Shown here piece by piece: positions 37,750-47,612 of a stretch of DNA of 64,000 bases. The first letter of the stretch is position 1; every line of letters begins with the position of its first letter. This stretch comes from Photobacterium aphoticum (GTDB lineage: Bacteria; Pseudomonadota; Gammaproteobacteria; Enterobacterales; Vibrionaceae): assembly GCF_001029435.1 (NCBI RefSeq), contig NZ_LDOV01000020.1:124001-188000 (forward strand), in the 5' to 3' direction. The notes beneath the pieces are model-generated. The model was given only the letters and a program-made list of their open reading frames with translations, was not told the DNA's origin and did not search any database. Made by a program: the position numbers and the translations under genes.

Positions 37750-38364
37750 ATGACTCTCATTTATCTTCTCGATATGTTCGGCACAGCAGTGTTTGCTGCC
37801 TCGGGCGTATTATTGGCTGGCCGACTCCGCATGGATCCTTTCGGTGTCGTGGTACTGGCCAGTGTGACCGCCATTGGCGGTGGTACTATTCGTGATATGG
37901 CATTGGGCGCGACCCCCGTTTTTTGGATCACCGACACCAACTACTTGTGGGTGATTTTCCTTACCTGTTTGATCAGCATGATCGCTATTCGTCGCCCTCG
38001 CCAAATGCCTTGGTACATTCTGCCGGTCGCGGATGCTGTCGGCTTGGCCGTATTTGTGGCGATCGGGGTAGAAAAAGCCCTGCGCTTTGGGGCAACGCCG
38101 ATGGTCGCGGTGATCATGGGTGTGATCACCGGGTGTGGCGGCGGGGTGATCCGTGACGTGCTGGCCCGTGAAATCCCGATGGTACTGCGTACCGAGGTCT
38201 ATGCGACGGCCTGTATTCTGGGCGGCATCGTGCACACCACGGCACTCAGCATGGGTGTGGCGGCATCGGTCGCCACCTTGGCCGGTATCATCACCACCCT
38301 GACCATCCGTCTGGCAGCGATCCGCTGGCACCTCTCCCTGCCGACCTTTGCGCTGCGTAACTGA
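37750..38364 (+). CDS. TRIC family trimeric cation channel protein (UPF0126)
   Basis: Inner-membrane protein of 204 residues with seven predicted membrane segments. It contains two copies of the family repeat motif, GGGTIRD (about residues 38-44) and GGGVIRD (about 128-134), showing the internal duplication of bacterial TRIC channels. These are potassium- or cation-selective trimers in other bacteria. E. coli YicG and YadS belong to this family, for which glycine transport has also been proposed. The substrate here is unknown. It is monocistronic, convergent with tyrS across a shared terminator. Confidence 0.88.
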   Translation: MTLIYLLDMFGTAVFAASGVLLAGRLRMDPFGVVVLASVTAIGGGTIRDMALGATPVFWITDTNYLWVIFLTCLISMIAIRRPRQMPWYILPVADAVGLAVFVAIGVEKALRFGATPMVAVIMGVITGCGGGVIRDVLAREIPMVLRTEVYATACILGGIVHTTALSMGVAASVATLAGIITTLTIRLAAIRWHLSLPTFALRN

Positions 38365-38401
38365 TCATCGCATTGAGCCGTCATGCTAAACGGCAGGCAT
38401 A

Positions 38402-38428
38402 AAAAAAGGCGCATCATGCGCCTTTTTT
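38402..38428. terminator. Bidirectional terminator between TRIC gene and tyrS
   Basis: AAAAAAGGCGCAT and ATGCGCCTTTTTT (38402-38427) form a 13-base palindromic stem with one central base and T runs on both strands. Confidence 0.92.
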
Positions 38429-38457
38429 CTGTCTGATTTCGGTATAACAATCAGAAA

Positions 38458-39645
38458 TTAGCTGATAGTCACACGAGCAAACTTACGCTTACCGACCTGG
38501 TAAACCGCTGTGCCAGCCGCAGGTACCAGTTTGGTATCTTCAACTTTCTCACCATCTTGCTTCACGGCGCCCTGACGGATCATACGCATCGCATCAGAGG
38601 TCGAGTTCACAAGGCCTGCGTCTTTTAGCAGGTTCGTGATCGCAATACCGGCTTCAAACGTGAACTCAGGCATTTCTTCAGGCATCGCGCCTTTCTGGAA
38701 ACGGTTAATGAATTCTTGCTCGGCCGCATCAGCATCCGCTTCTGTGTGGAAGCGAGCGATGATTTCTTTCGCCAGCAGGATCTTCACATCACGTGGGTTC
38801 TTACCAGCGGCGATGTCAGCTTTGAACTGGTCGATTTCTTCCAGAGGACGGAAAGACAGCAGCTCGTAGTAGCTCCACATCAAGTCATCAGAGATAGACA
38901 TGATCTTACCGAACATGTCATTCGGTGCGTCAGAGATACCGATGTAGTTGTGCGCTGACTTCGACATCTTCTTCACGCCGTCCAGACCCACAAGCAGTGG
39001 CATCGTCAGTACAGCCTGTGGCTTCTGACCGTGTGCTTTTTGCATTTCACGGCCCATCAGCAAGTTGAACTTCTGATCGGTACCGCCAAGCTCTACGTCA
39101 GTTTCCATCGCCACAGAGTCGTAACCCTGCAGAAGCGGGTACATGAACTCGTGGATCGCGATTGGACGGCCTTCGCTGTAACGCTTTTTGAAGTCGTCAC
39201 GCTCTAGCATGCGGGCAACCGTCTGGTTCGCCGCCAAACGGATCATGCCTTCTGCGCCTAGCTCAGACAGCCAAGTAGAGTTGAATGCGATGGTGGTTTT
39301 TGCAGGATCGAGGATCTTGAACACCTGCTCGGTGTAGGTTTTCGCATTTTCAAGCACTTGCTCACGCGTCAACGGTGGACGTGTGGTGTTTTTACCCGTC
39401 GGATCACCTACCATTGCGGTGAAGTCACCGATCAGGAACGTCACTTCGTGGCCCAGTTCCTGGAACGTACGCAGTTTGTTCATGATCACGGTGTGACCTA
39501 GGTGGATGTCCGGTGCTGTTGGATCGGCACCCAATTTGATACGTAGAGGACGGTTCTCTTTCAGCTTGGCAATAAGCTCTTCTTCCGGAATCAGCTCATC
39601 CACACCGCGCTTAATTTCAGCTAATGCTTGTTCAATGCTGGCCAT
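38458..39645 (-). CDS. tyrS: Tyrosyl-tRNA synthetase, KMSKS (TyrRS type 2)
   Basis: Class I aminoacyl-tRNA synthetase charging tRNA-Tyr, 395 residues. The adenylate motif is HLGH ([11 protein letters not shown]) and the KMSKS loop is [10 protein letters not shown]. The C-terminal S4-like tRNA-binding part ends [10 protein letters not shown]. The KMSKS loop differs from the KFGKT loop of E. coli TyrS, placing this in the second TyrRS subfamily, found as a second or sole copy in Vibrionaceae. The start at 39645 ([10 protein letters not shown]) has GGGAG upstream. The frame continues 15 codons further without a ribosome-binding site. Codon use is highly biased. It is divergent from the peptidase gene. 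Confidence 0.97.
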   Translation of the reverse strand: MASIEQALAEIKRGVDELIPEEELIAKLKENRPLRIKLGADPTAPDIHLGHTVIMNKLRTFQELGHEVTFLIGDFTAMVGDPTGKNTTRPPLTREQVLENAKTYTEQVFKILDPAKTTIAFNSTWLSELGAEGMIRLAANQTVARMLERDDFKKRYSEGRPIAIHEFMYPLLQGYDSVAMETDVELGGTDQKFNLLMGREMQKAHGQKPQAVLTMPLLVGLDGVKKMSKSAHNYIGISDAPNDMFGKIMSISDDLMWSYYELLSFRPLEEIDQFKADIAAGKNPRDVKILLAKEIIARFHTEADADAAEQEFINRFQKGAMPEEMPEFTFEAGIAITNLLKDAGLVNSTSDAMRMIRQGAVKQDGEKVEDTKLVPAAGTAVYQVGKRKFARVTIS

Positions 39646-39772
39646 TCTTGTTCGCTCCCGCAGAATTGGCAAAAAAGTAATAATCGACAATCTTACTTGA
39701 ATAGCGATGTTTTTTGAAACCAGTTAAACTGTGGGCCGTCTTATTTTTTCCGATTACGCAAAAAAATCACTC

Positions 39773-41110
39773 ATGCCACTGACCATACTCCGCCAACTGC
39801 CAAGGATGCACCAGGTTCTCATTGGTACAATAAGCACACTTGTTGTCATACTGCTTTTTTTACCTGGCGCGGAGCAATCCAGTCACCCTGACCGAAAGTT
39901 TGAAATCGGTACCCTGTATCCATTAGATATGGATCTGGCCCCAGCAGATGACAAGGATGCCCACCAAATCCGTCCCATGGCCGGTGAGGAAGCCCCGGTA
40001 TATCCGGCGCTGACCTGGAAAGAACACACGGTGAAAGCCGGTGAAAGCCTGGCGATCGTGTTTACCCGCGTTGGCCTGAGCCCGAATACTCTGTACCGTC
40101 TCGTGAATGCCGATGACGGCACCCGCAGCCTGACCAACTTGCAGCCGGGCGATACCCTACGCTTTGGCTTTGATGAAAAAGGCCAATTGGTACAGCTGAT
40201 CCAGCCGCAAAGCGCGACAGAAACCCTGGTGATCACCCGCACGGCGGACAGCTACTTCTCCAAAATGGAAAGCAAGCAGGTCGACATTCAGCTCAATGTG
40301 GCGCAAGCGGTGATCACGTCCAGCTTCTGGAATGCAGCCGACAAAGCCGGCCTGACCGCTAATCAAATCATGAAAATTGCGGAAATCTTTGGCTGGGATA
40401 TCGACTTTGCGTTAGATATTCGCGCCGGGGATCAGTTCTCAGTGCTGTATGAGGAACGTCTGGTCGAAGGTGAGCCGATTGGCAACGGGGAGATCCTGGC
40501 GGCAACGTTTACCAACTTGGGCCAGACCTTTACGGCAGTGCGCAGTGACGATGGCAAGTATTACGATGAAAACGGCAATGCGATGCGTAAAGCCTTCCTG
40601 CGCTCGCCGATCAACTTCCGTTACGTCAGCTCGAACTTTAACCCGCGCCGTTTACACCCGGTCACTGGCCGCGTGCGTGCCCACCGTGGTACGGACTACG
40701 TGGCACCGGTCGGCACCCCAATCTGGGCGGCCGGTGATGGCGTGGTCACCAAGTCGGCGTACAACAAGTTCAACGGTAACTATGTGTTCATCCGCCACAG
40801 TGCGACATACCTGACCAAGTACCTGCACATGACCAAGCGCATGGTGAAAACCGGCCAGCGTGTGAAACAGGGCCAGACTATCGGTACGCTGGGTGGCACC
40901 GGCCGCGTCACCGGTCCGCACTTGCATTACGAGTTCTTGGTCAACGGCACCCACAAAAACCCGCGTACGGTGAAACTACCACAGGCCCAATCCCTGAGCG
41001 GGAAAGAGAAAGCCACCTTCAAGAAGATGGCCAAAGAGCGTTTGGATCAGTTGCAGCAGTTCACCCAGTTTTTGGCTGATAACAGCCCGCTGCTGAGCAA
41101 CCGCAGCTAA
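39773..41110 (+). CDS. M23 murein endopeptidase (MepM/OapA-like)
   Basis: Predicted periplasmic cell-wall DD-endopeptidase anchored by one N-terminal membrane helix (ISTLVVILLFLPG, residues about 20-32). An OapA-like/LysM-like region (about 78-130, HTVKAGESLAIVFTRVGLS) binds peptidoglycan. A middle domain (VTSSFWNAADKAGL) leads to the C-terminal M23 lytic domain. Its zinc ligands are in HRGTDYVAP (HxxxD) and GPHLHYEF (HxH), so it should be active. At 445 residues it is like E. coli MepM (440). No strong ribosome-binding site decides the start. An upstream GTG at 39731 would add 14 residues. The gene is separated from tyrS by a divergent promoter region. Confidence 0.85.
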   Translation: MPLTILRQLPRMHQVLIGTISTLVVILLFLPGAEQSSHPDRKFEIGTLYPLDMDLAPADDKDAHQIRPMAGEEAPVYPALTWKEHTVKAGESLAIVFTRVGLSPNTLYRLVNADDGTRSLTNLQPGDTLRFGFDEKGQLVQLIQPQSATETLVITRTADSYFSKMESKQVDIQLNVAQAVITSSFWNAADKAGLTANQIMKIAEIFGWDIDFALDIRAGDQFSVLYEERLVEGEPIGNGEILAATFTNLGQTFTAVRSDDGKYYDENGNAMRKAFLRSPINFRYVSSNFNPRRLHPVTGRVRAHRGTDYVAPVGTPIWAAGDGVVTKSAYNKFNGNYVFIRHSATYLTKYLHMTKRMVKTGQRVKQGQTIGTLGGTGRVTGPHLHYEFLVNGTHKNPRTVKLPQAQSLSGKEKATFKKMAKERLDQLQQFTQFLADNSPLLSNRS

Positions 41111-41160
41111 GCTAGGGCTAAAAGCGACACAACAGCACGCTATCGGCAAACGCCAGACAC

Positions 41161-41193
41161 AAAAAAGCCGCAATCTCGATTGCGGCTTTTCTT
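41161..41193. terminator. Bidirectional terminator between peptidase gene and erpA
   Basis: AAAAAAGCCGCAATC (41161-41175) and GATTGCGGCTTTT (41178-41190) form the stem, with runs of A and T on either side, which suits both converging genes. Confidence 0.9.
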
Positions 41194-41232
41194 TATGCAC
41201 TGTCTCGCTTTAAAAGCGCTCGGCGTCTCAGC

Positions 41233-41574
41233 TTACACGCTGAACGACGCACCACAGCCACAGGTCGTGGTCGCGTTAGGGTTATTCACAAAGAATCGCG
41301 ACCCTTCCAGTCCTTCGGTGTAATCCACGGTACCACCAATCAGGTACTGCAGACTCATAGGATCTACCACCAGCGTCACACCGCTGTTTTCAATGGTAGT
41401 ATCGCCATCATTCACTTTTTCATCAAAGGTAAAGCCGTACTGGAAACCACTACAACCGCCACCGGTGATGTAGACACGCAGCTTCAGCTCCGGGTTTTCT
41501 TCCTCGGCGATCAGTGCTTTGACTTTGTTCGCAGCCACATCAGAAAAATTTAGCGGCACGTTAACATCGCTCAT
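41233..41574 (-). CDS. erpA: Iron-sulfur cluster insertion protein ErpA
   Basis: A-type Fe-S carrier of 113 residues that delivers clusters to apo-enzymes, including the isoprenoid enzyme IspG. The three ligand cysteines Cys41 ([12 protein letters not shown]), Cys105 and Cys107 ([10 protein letters not shown]) are present. The start at 41574 ([10 protein letters not shown]) has GAGAGG 6 bases upstream. A longer frame of 35 codons would run into the clcA end and has no support. It lies 58 bases downstream of clcA on the same strand. The same neighbourhood, hemL and clcA near erpA, is found in E. coli. Confidence 0.98.
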   Translation of the reverse strand: MSDVNVPLNFSDVAANKVKALIAEEENPELKLRVYITGGGCSGFQYGFTFDEKVNDGDTTIENSGVTLVVDPMSLQYLIGGTVDYTEGLEGSRFFVNNPNATTTCGCGASFSV

Positions 41575-41632
41575 TAGAAACCTCTCAAATTCTCGGTTAT
41601 GGCCGTGATTATCTAATACCTGACTATCTCGT

Positions 41633-43036
41633 TCAAGTATTGACCACTGTCGAGGCCGCTTCTTGGGCCTTTTTTTCACGCGCTATCGTGCGATGTAGCA
41701 GTTGTGAGTAGATTGGCTGGCCACCCAAGACCTGTGCCAACATGGTCGCACCCAAGGTGGTGATCACCAACGGCACAATCAGGTGGTAGTTGTTGGTCAT
41801 CTCAATCACCAGCAATACCCCGGTGATCGGCGCACGCACGGTCGCGGCAAACAACGCGCCCATGCCCGCAATGGCAAAGATACCCGGATCCAAGCTCAGC
41901 TCCGGCTTCCACCACTGCACTAACGTACCGAAGAAGGTGCCGAACAAGGTACCCATTGCGAGCATTGGCGCAAAGATCCCGCCCGGCGCACCAGAGCCAA
42001 AACACAACAAGGTGGTCGCCACACGGGCCAAAAACAGAATCAATAGAATGCTGATGCTGTAATCCCCGTTCGTGGCCGTCGGGATCAACGTGATACCACC
42101 GCCGGTTAATTCTGGTAAATACAACAGCAACAGGCCAAAACAGCCACCCAGCACCGCACCAACGGTCAGATAACGGCGACGCTCATTGCGGTGAATGCGC
42201 ACGAACATGTCTTGAGTCAGGGTCACGAGACGGTTAAACATCACCCCGAACACGCCAAAGATCATCCCCAGCACCAAAAACAGCCACAAAGACTCCAGCA
42301 TCGGTGCATCGTATTGCGGCATGGTGATCACCGCTTCTTGCCCCGCAATGCTGCGGTACACGATGTCAGCCATGATGGCAGAAATCATCACACACTTAAT
42401 CGAGATCAGGCTGTAGCGAAACTGCGGGCGCATTTCCTCGACCACAAACATGATCCCCGCCAGCGGCGCATTAAACGCAGCTGCCAGGCCCCCCGCCGCA
42501 CCAGATGCCAACAACGCATGGCGCCCTTCTTTGTCTTTCAGCCGGAAAATATCGGCAATCATGCAGCCGATGTTACCGCCCATTTGCACCGACGGTCCTT
42601 CGCGGCCCAGCACCATACCGGAACCCAGCGCGCCCAAGCCCCCGATGAATTTCACCGGCAGGACACGCCACCAGCGGACCGGACGCATGCCGTCCATCGC
42701 CCCTTCAATTTCCGGGATCCCGGAACCGCCCGCTTCCGGCGCAAAACGGTGCACCAGGTAATAGCCCAATACCGCCAACGCCGCACTGATCAAAAAGGCG
42801 GACAACCACAACGGCAAGGCACTGGTAAATTCGTTGCGCAGCCACACCGTACGCTGCTCGGCCACCCAATGTACCCCAATCTCAAACAGCGTGGACAGCA
42901 GGCCAGCGCCCACCCCAACCAGTGCCGATAACAGTAAGACTGAAAGCGGGGTTTTATCGCGAGAAAGAAATCGCCGAACTAAGCCACTAGGCTGATGCCG
43001 TTCAGGCGCAGGTGTACCTTGATTGTTATCCGTCAT
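41633..43036 (-). CDS. clcA: H+/Cl- exchange transporter ClcA
   Basis: Inner-membrane CLC-type antiporter of 467 residues, used in extreme acid stress. CLC motifs are intact: [13 protein letters not shown] (Cl- site), [11 protein letters not shown] with the gating glutamate, the [20 protein letters not shown] region, including the internal proton glutamate, and [14 protein letters not shown]. The start at 43036 (MTDNNQG) gives the usual length. The frame is open 81 codons further upstream, across the divergent hemL promoter, but that part is not homologous. No clear ribosome-binding site fixes the start. Confidence 0.95.
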   Translation of the reverse strand: MTDNNQGTPAPERHQPSGLVRRFLSRDKTPLSVLLLSALVGVGAGLLSTLFEIGVHWVAEQRTVWLRNEFTSALPLWLSAFLISAALAVLGYYLVHRFAPEAGGSGIPEIEGAMDGMRPVRWWRVLPVKFIGGLGALGSGMVLGREGPSVQMGGNIGCMIADIFRLKDKEGRHALLASGAAGGLAAAFNAPLAGIMFVVEEMRPQFRYSLISIKCVMISAIMADIVYRSIAGQEAVITMPQYDAPMLESLWLFLVLGMIFGVFGVMFNRLVTLTQDMFVRIHRNERRRYLTVGAVLGGCFGLLLLYLPELTGGGITLIPTATNGDYSISILLILFLARVATTLLCFGSGAPGGIFAPMLAMGTLFGTFFGTLVQWWKPELSLDPGIFAIAGMGALFAATVRAPITGVLLVIEMTNNYHLIVPLVITTLGATMLAQVLGGQPIYSQLLHRTIAREKKAQEAASTVVNT

Positions 43037-43221
43037 GCAACGTGCCGTCATTGTATAGGTGTGAACAGACCCCTTTGCGGGGCGTAAGTGAGGGTGCGCA
43101 ACGTGAGCAGCGCTATTGCCAAGGATAGCGGACAGACGATGAATTTTACATCGACAGAGATGAAAACTAGCATTGCATCCCTGTAAGCCAGCCGCTAACC
43201 ACACTGCCCGCGTGTCGCTAA

Positions 43222-43250
43222 TTGAAAGCCCCTCAGAGCCTAGGTACAAT
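43222..43250 (+). promoter_or_regulatory. hemL promoter
   Basis: TTGAAA (43222-43227) and TACAAT (43245-43250) are 17 bases apart, an optimal sigma-70 promoter 44 bases before the hemL start codon. Confidence 0.75.
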
Positions 43251-43293
43251 GCCGACAGTTCAAATCGGACACTTATCAATACAGGACATCACA

Positions 43294-44592
43294 ATGAGCA
43301 AGTCAGCTGATTTATTTGCCAAAGCGCAACAAACGATCCCTGGTGGGGTGAACTCTCCCGTTCGTGCCTTCGCCGGCGTTGGCGGCAGCCCGCTTTTCAT
43401 CGAGCGCGCCGATGGTGCCTACATCTTTGATGCCGATGGCAAAGCGTACATTGACTATGTTGGCTCATGGGGTCCGATGATCCTGGGTCACAACCACGTG
43501 GCAATCCGTGATGCTGTGATCAAAGCCGCTCAGCAAGGCCTCAGCTTTGGTGCACCAACCGAAATGGAAATCACCATGGCTGAATTGGTGACCTCTCTGG
43601 TGCCATCGATGGAGATGGTGCGCATGGTGAGCTCTGGTACAGAAGCCACCATGAGTGCGATCCGTCTGGCACGTGGTTACACTGGCCGTGACAAAATCAT
43701 CAAGTTTGAAGGCTGTTACCACGGCCACGCAGACTGTCTGCTGGTAAAAGCCGGCTCTGGCGCACTGACACTGGGTCAGCCAAGCTCTCCGGGCGTACCA
43801 GAAGATTTCGCGAAACACACCCTAACCTGTACATTCAACAGCGTTGAGTCTGTGCGTGAAGCCTTTGAAGCGCACCCAGAGCAAATCGCCTGTATCATCG
43901 TTGAACCTGTTGCGGGCAACATGAACTGTATTCCACCGGTACCGGGCTTCCTGGAAGGTCTGCGTGCACTGTGTGACGAATTCGGCGCGCTATTGATCCT
44001 GGACGAAGTGATGACCGGTTTCCGTGTCTCTCACGGTGGTGCACAGGGTTACTACAACATCAAACCTGACCTAACTACCCTAGGTAAAGTGATCGGCGGC
44101 GGTATGCCTGTCGGCGCATTTGGTGGTCGTCGTGACGTGATGCAGTACATCGCCCCAACCGGTCCGGTTTACCAGGCAGGTACGCTATCGGGTAACCCAG
44201 TGGCGATGGCAGCCGGTTTTGCCTGTCTGAACGTGTTGACCAAAGAAGGCCACGAGCAGCAGCTAAACACCACGACTCAGCGTCTGGCAGAAGGCTTCCA
44301 AGCGCTGGCAGACAAATACAATGTGCCGTTGGTGACAAACCAAGTAGGCGCGATGTTCGGTTTCTTCTTCACAGACCAAGACACCGTGACCTGCTACGAC
44401 GATGTGACCAAGTGTGACGTTGAACGCTTCAAGCGTTTCTTCAACCTGATGCTAGAAAAAGGCGTGTACCTGGCACCATCTGCGTACGAAGCCTGCTTCA
44501 CCTCGCTGGCACACGGCGACAAAGAAATCGAAGCGACACTGGACGCAGCAGAACACGCGTTTGCCACCATCGCAGCAGAAGCGAAGGCGTAA
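43294..44592 (+). CDS. hemL: Glutamate-1-semialdehyde 2,1-aminomutase
   Basis: PLP enzyme that converts glutamate-1-semialdehyde to 5-aminolevulinate in C5-pathway haem synthesis. It has 432 residues. The PLP lysine is Lys265 in [19 protein letters not shown]. The cofactor-binding [12 protein letters not shown] and the active-site gating region [13 protein letters not shown] are intact. AGGACA precedes the ATG. Codon use is biased, a sign of good expression. A sigma-70 promoter lies just upstream and a terminator follows, so it is monocistronic. Confidence 0.99.
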   Translation: MSKSADLFAKAQQTIPGGVNSPVRAFAGVGGSPLFIERADGAYIFDADGKAYIDYVGSWGPMILGHNHVAIRDAVIKAAQQGLSFGAPTEMEITMAELVTSLVPSMEMVRMVSSGTEATMSAIRLARGYTGRDKIIKFEGCYHGHADCLLVKAGSGALTLGQPSSPGVPEDFAKHTLTCTFNSVESVREAFEAHPEQIACIIVEPVAGNMNCIPPVPGFLEGLRALCDEFGALLILDEVMTGFRVSHGGAQGYYNIKPDLTTLGKVIGGGMPVGAFGGRRDVMQYIAPTGPVYQAGTLSGNPVAMAAGFACLNVLTKEGHEQQLNTTTQRLAEGFQALADKYNVPLVTNQVGAMFGFFFTDQDTVTCYDDVTKCDVERFKRFFNLMLEKGVYLAPSAYEACFTSLAHGDKEIEATLDAAEHAFATIAAEAKA

Positions 44593-44631
44593 TTCGTCTT
44601 TTTTCACAAGCCATACGCGAACGTGATATGC

Positions 44632-44660
44632 AAAAGCCGCTCTTAAGAGCGGCTTTTTTG
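44632..44660. terminator. Terminator of hemL
   Basis: AAAAGCCGCTCTT and AAGAGCGGCTTTT (44632-44657) form a perfect palindromic stem followed by TTG. It also lies 36 bases past the 3' end of the small Cys-rich gene on the opposite strand. Confidence 0.92.
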
Positions 44661-44695
44661 TGGGTGCACGGTGTCTTCGTGCCATGGGTAACGGA

Positions 44696-44809
44696 TTAAG
44701 GCTGCCAGAAAAACAGCGCCAAGCCTGCCAGTGCGATCACAATCCACACCGCGAAAGGCAAGCGCCATTTCGACTTTTTCTCATCACAGCCACAATTACA
44801 ACATCCCAT
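44696..44809 (-). CDS. 37-residue Cys-rich single-pass membrane protein, unknown
   Basis: A small protein gene too short for usual gene finders. On the minus strand the ATG at 44809 is preceded by AGAGGTG at a spacing of 4-5 bases, and TAA ends it at 44696. The N-terminus is MGCCNCGCDEKKSK, with four Cys in a CCxCxC pattern, followed by WRLP and one hydrophobic membrane helix (about residues 19-34, VWIVIALAGLALFF) ending WQP. It may bind a metal or form disulfides at the membrane surface, but that is inference. It lies between hemL and the AI-2E family transporter, read towards hemL, and uses the hemL terminator region. I know no function for it. Confidence 0.7.
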   Translation of the reverse strand: MGCCNCGCDEKKSKWRLPFAVWIVIALAGLALFFWQP

Positions 44810-44949
44810 CTCGCACCTCTGCCGATTTTCTCTGTGGATTCATGCGCTAACCATTGCCACCGATCAAATGGGGTGCAATCATTAGCACAAGAAAAATTAG
44901 ACCTGTCTATTCATAGCCATTATCTGCGCTTTTTAGGAAGGACGCTACC

Positions 44950-46035
44950 GTGTCGAAACCGTTTAAAATTGAGTCACGCCACTGGATGCTGATTGCCGCA
45001 CTGGCTCTCGCCACCTATGCCAGCTATCAACTTATCCAGCCATACATTGGCCCGATCGTGATGGCGTTTATCATCTCATTACTGTACTACCCGCTGCATT
45101 GCCGCATGGCCAACTGGATGCCGCGCTCGCCAAACCTGTCCGCCGTGCTGTCCTGTACCCTGCTCACCTTTATGATCATGATCCCGCTGCTGGTTGTGTT
45201 CAGCTCCATCATTCATCAGGGCACCACCTTCTCCAAAGAAAGCTACACCTGGCTGACCCAAGGCGGGGTTGAAACCGTGCTGTCGCACCCGTATGTGGTC
45301 AAGCTGTTTGCCTTAATTGAGAAATACTCGCCGTTTGAGCCACTCAATACCCAAGCGGTGATCCAGAAAGTGGCCACCATGGCGTCGAAATTTGGCGCGC
45401 AGCTTCTGAACGTCAGTGCGAAAATCCTAGGGGATGCGACCAACTTCCTCATCAACTTCATGCTGATGCTGTTTGTCCTGTTCTTCTTGCTACGCGATCA
45501 CGACCGCATTGTGGCCGCCATTCGCCATGTGTTACCACTCTCTCGCAGCCAAGAAGATGCGGTACTGGACGAAGTCGAGCAAGTGGCCAAATCAGCCGTA
45601 CTGGGCTCGCTGCTGACCGCCTTGGCACAAGGTTTTGCCGGTGGTTTCGCCATGTGGCTCAGTGGTTTCCCGGGCTTGTTCTGGGGCTCGATGATGGCAT
45701 TCGCCTCACTGATCCCGGTGGTTGGCACCGCCTTGATCTGGCTGCCGGCCAGCTTGTACTTACTGCTGATCGGTCAGTGGGAATGGGCGCTGTTCCTGGC
45801 GGGCTGGGGCGCGATTGTGGTCGGCTCTATCGACAACTTCCTGCGTCCACTGCTGATGCAAGGCAGTTCCGGCATGAGTACCTTGCTGATTTTCTTCTCC
45901 ATCATCGGGGGCTTGCACGTCTTTGGCCTGATTGGCCTGATCTACGGCCCGATCATCTTTGCCGTGACTCTGGTACTGTTCAAACTCTATGAAGTGGAAT
46001 TCCAGGACTTCCTGAGCCATCAAGATCAGAACTAA
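44950..46035 (+). CDS. AI-2E family transporter (PerM-like)
   Basis: Inner-membrane protein of 361 residues with about eight membrane segments in the AI-2E/PerM pattern: two N-terminal helix pairs, a long soluble stretch (100-150) and a C-terminal bundle with SLIPVVGTALIWLPASLYLLL and a segment ending IYGPIIFAVTLVLFKLYE. Known members export AI-2 or act in other transport (E. coli TqsA, YdiK). A role in autoinducer export is not provable. The GTG start has AGGAAGGA 7 bases upstream. It is a separate unit ending at a strong hairpin. Confidence 0.9.
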   Translation: MSKPFKIESRHWMLIAALALATYASYQLIQPYIGPIVMAFIISLLYYPLHCRMANWMPRSPNLSAVLSCTLLTFMIMIPLLVVFSSIIHQGTTFSKESYTWLTQGGVETVLSHPYVVKLFALIEKYSPFEPLNTQAVIQKVATMASKFGAQLLNVSAKILGDATNFLINFMLMLFVLFFLLRDHDRIVAAIRHVLPLSRSQEDAVLDEVEQVAKSAVLGSLLTALAQGFAGGFAMWLSGFPGLFWGSMMAFASLIPVVGTALIWLPASLYLLLIGQWEWALFLAGWGAIVVGSIDNFLRPLLMQGSSGMSTLLIFFSIIGGLHVFGLIGLIYGPIIFAVTLVLFKLYEVEFQDFLSHQDQN

Positions 46036-46043
46036 CCCCATAC

Positions 46044-46080
46044 TGAGCGGTCGCGCCCCATGCGACCGCTCAGGCTAGCC
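46044..46080 (+). terminator. Terminator after AI-2E transporter gene
   Basis: TGAGCGGTCGC (46044-46054) pairs with GCGACCGCTCA (46062-46072), an 11-bp stem with a 7-base loop, followed after GGCTAGCC by TTTT. Confidence 0.7.
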
Positions 46081-46198
46081 TTTTCCATTTCATCCTGCTT
46101 TGCCCAGCCCGTCTCGCGGCTTTTCTTATCCCTGAAAGTGTGGAACAATTCGCGCCCAACTCACTTACCACCCAACCATTTTGAGGTTCGAGGCCGTT

Positions 46199-47218
46199 AT
46201 GTCTTACTGTGCAGCAAGCGAAGTCGCCGTCCGCCAACTGGAATTTTTTGAAAACCGCCATGTTTTGGTCGCAGGCGAATTGTCTGATCGCTTTCCGGTA
46301 GAGCTTGCGCAAACCGCCGCATCTGTCACCGTTTTCACGACCAACTACGGTTACTACCGCAGTATGAGCAAGCACAGTGCGATCACCACCGTCTTTGGCG
46401 CCGAGTTCACGGCAGATGCCCATGTCGACATGATTTTGCTGTACTGGCCAAAAGCCAAAGCAGAAGCCGAGTTCTTGTTGGCCATGTTGTTGGCCAAATT
46501 TGGTCCGGGCACCGAAATTTGCGTGGTGGGTGAAAACCGCAGTGGTGTACGCAGCGCAGAAAAACTGTTTGCCGACTTTGGCCCACTGACCAAATACGAT
46601 TCTGCCCGCCGTTGTAGTTTCTACTGGGGTCGCTGTGAAAAAGCCGCACCAGCCTTTAACCTCAACGACTGGTTCCGCAGCTACCCGCTGAAAGTGGCAG
46701 GCACAGACATCACCATCCGCTCGCTGCCGGGCGTATTCAGCCACGGTGAGTTCGATAAAGGGTCTGAGCTGCTACTGGAAACTCTGCCTGCGCTATCAGG
46801 TAAAGTGTTGGACTTCGGTTGTGGTGCCGGTGTGATCGGTGCGGTCATGAAAACCAACAACCCAAGCATTGATTTGGAGCTGTGTGACATCAGTGCGTTG
46901 GCGATTGCCTCGGCAGAAGAAACTTTCCGCGTCAACCAACTGGACGCGCGCTTCACGGCGACTGATGTGTACGCCAGCCTGCCAGGCAGCTACGATTATC
47001 TGATCAGTAACCCACCGTTTCATGCGGGCCTGAAGACCTTCTACGCGGCGACCGAAACCTTCATCGAAGAAGCACCGGCGCACCTGAATGCCGACGGTCA
47101 GCTGATCATCGTGGCCAACAGCTTCCTGCGTTACCCGCCATTGATTGAAGAGAGTCTGGGTAACTGCGATGTGACGGCAAAGAACAACAAGTTCAGCATC
47201 TACACCGCACAAAAATAA
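46199..47218 (+). CDS. rsmC: 16S rRNA (guanine-1207-N2)-methyltransferase RsmC
   Basis: Methylates G1207 of 16S rRNA on the 30S subunit. It has 339 residues, near the E. coli length. An N-terminal degenerate methyltransferase domain (1-about 160) is followed by the catalytic domain. This carries the SAM motif [13 protein letters not shown] and the active-site NPPFHAG motif. GAGG precedes the ATG at 46199 by 5 bases. A TTG six codons upstream is not supported. It is a single gene ending at a terminator. Confidence 0.96.
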   Translation: MSYCAASEVAVRQLEFFENRHVLVAGELSDRFPVELAQTAASVTVFTTNYGYYRSMSKHSAITTVFGAEFTADAHVDMILLYWPKAKAEAEFLLAMLLAKFGPGTEICVVGENRSGVRSAEKLFADFGPLTKYDSARRCSFYWGRCEKAAPAFNLNDWFRSYPLKVAGTDITIRSLPGVFSHGEFDKGSELLLETLPALSGKVLDFGCGAGVIGAVMKTNNPSIDLELCDISALAIASAEETFRVNQLDARFTATDVYASLPGSYDYLISNPPFHAGLKTFYAATETFIEEAPAHLNADGQLIIVANSFLRYPPLIEESLGNCDVTAKNNKFSIYTAQK

Positions 47219-47226
47219 CGTTTTTG

Positions 47227-47257
47227 ACGGCCAAGCCCCGCGCTTGGCCGTTTGTTT
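47227..47257 (+). terminator. Terminator of rsmC
   Basis: ACGGCCAAGC (47227-47236) pairs with GCTTGGCCGT (47242-47251) around CCCGC, followed by TTGTTT. Confidence 0.85.
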
Positions 47258-47612
47258 ATCACGTCAAAAACGCCGCATTCTTGTTCATTCTCCGCTGCAA
47301 GCGCCTGTAAAGCCCCTCGCATTTCCCGCCCGCTTTACTATTGATTTTTGGGTCATTAAGGGCCAATTCCCCGACGTTCACTCCGTAAATACCGTCAAAA
47401 TTGTGTGACGCTACACGGTTCCCCGATCCCTTTCTTGCCTCTGCAAAAAAACAACGTATAACGAACCCTGATGGTGAATTACCGGCTTTTACCCACGTTA
47501 ATTTCGTCAATTTTTCGGTAAGGAACACCAACAACGCTCGTAAATATCAATAGGTTAAGCAAATGCTGCGCCTTTGACGGTATCAATCACACAGGTAATT
47601 TCAGGCACCGGA
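47258..47612 (+). promoter_or_regulatory. chiS upstream region and possible promoter
   Basis: The spacer after the rsmC terminator holds TTGCCT (47435-47440) and TATAAC (47457-47462), 16 bases apart, a fair sigma-70 promoter giving a leader of about 145 bases. No clear operator is seen. The start codon at 47613 lacks a strong ribosome-binding site, which fits low expression of a sensor kinase. Confidence 0.45.

Noticed and set aside
42191..42931. 246-codon ORF opposite clcA
   Set aside because: Low-complexity His/Arg/Gln shadow frame with no start signal.
43037..43279. Long N-terminal extension of clcA
   Set aside because: It would cross the hemL promoter and is not like CLC proteins. The start at 43036 gives normal length.
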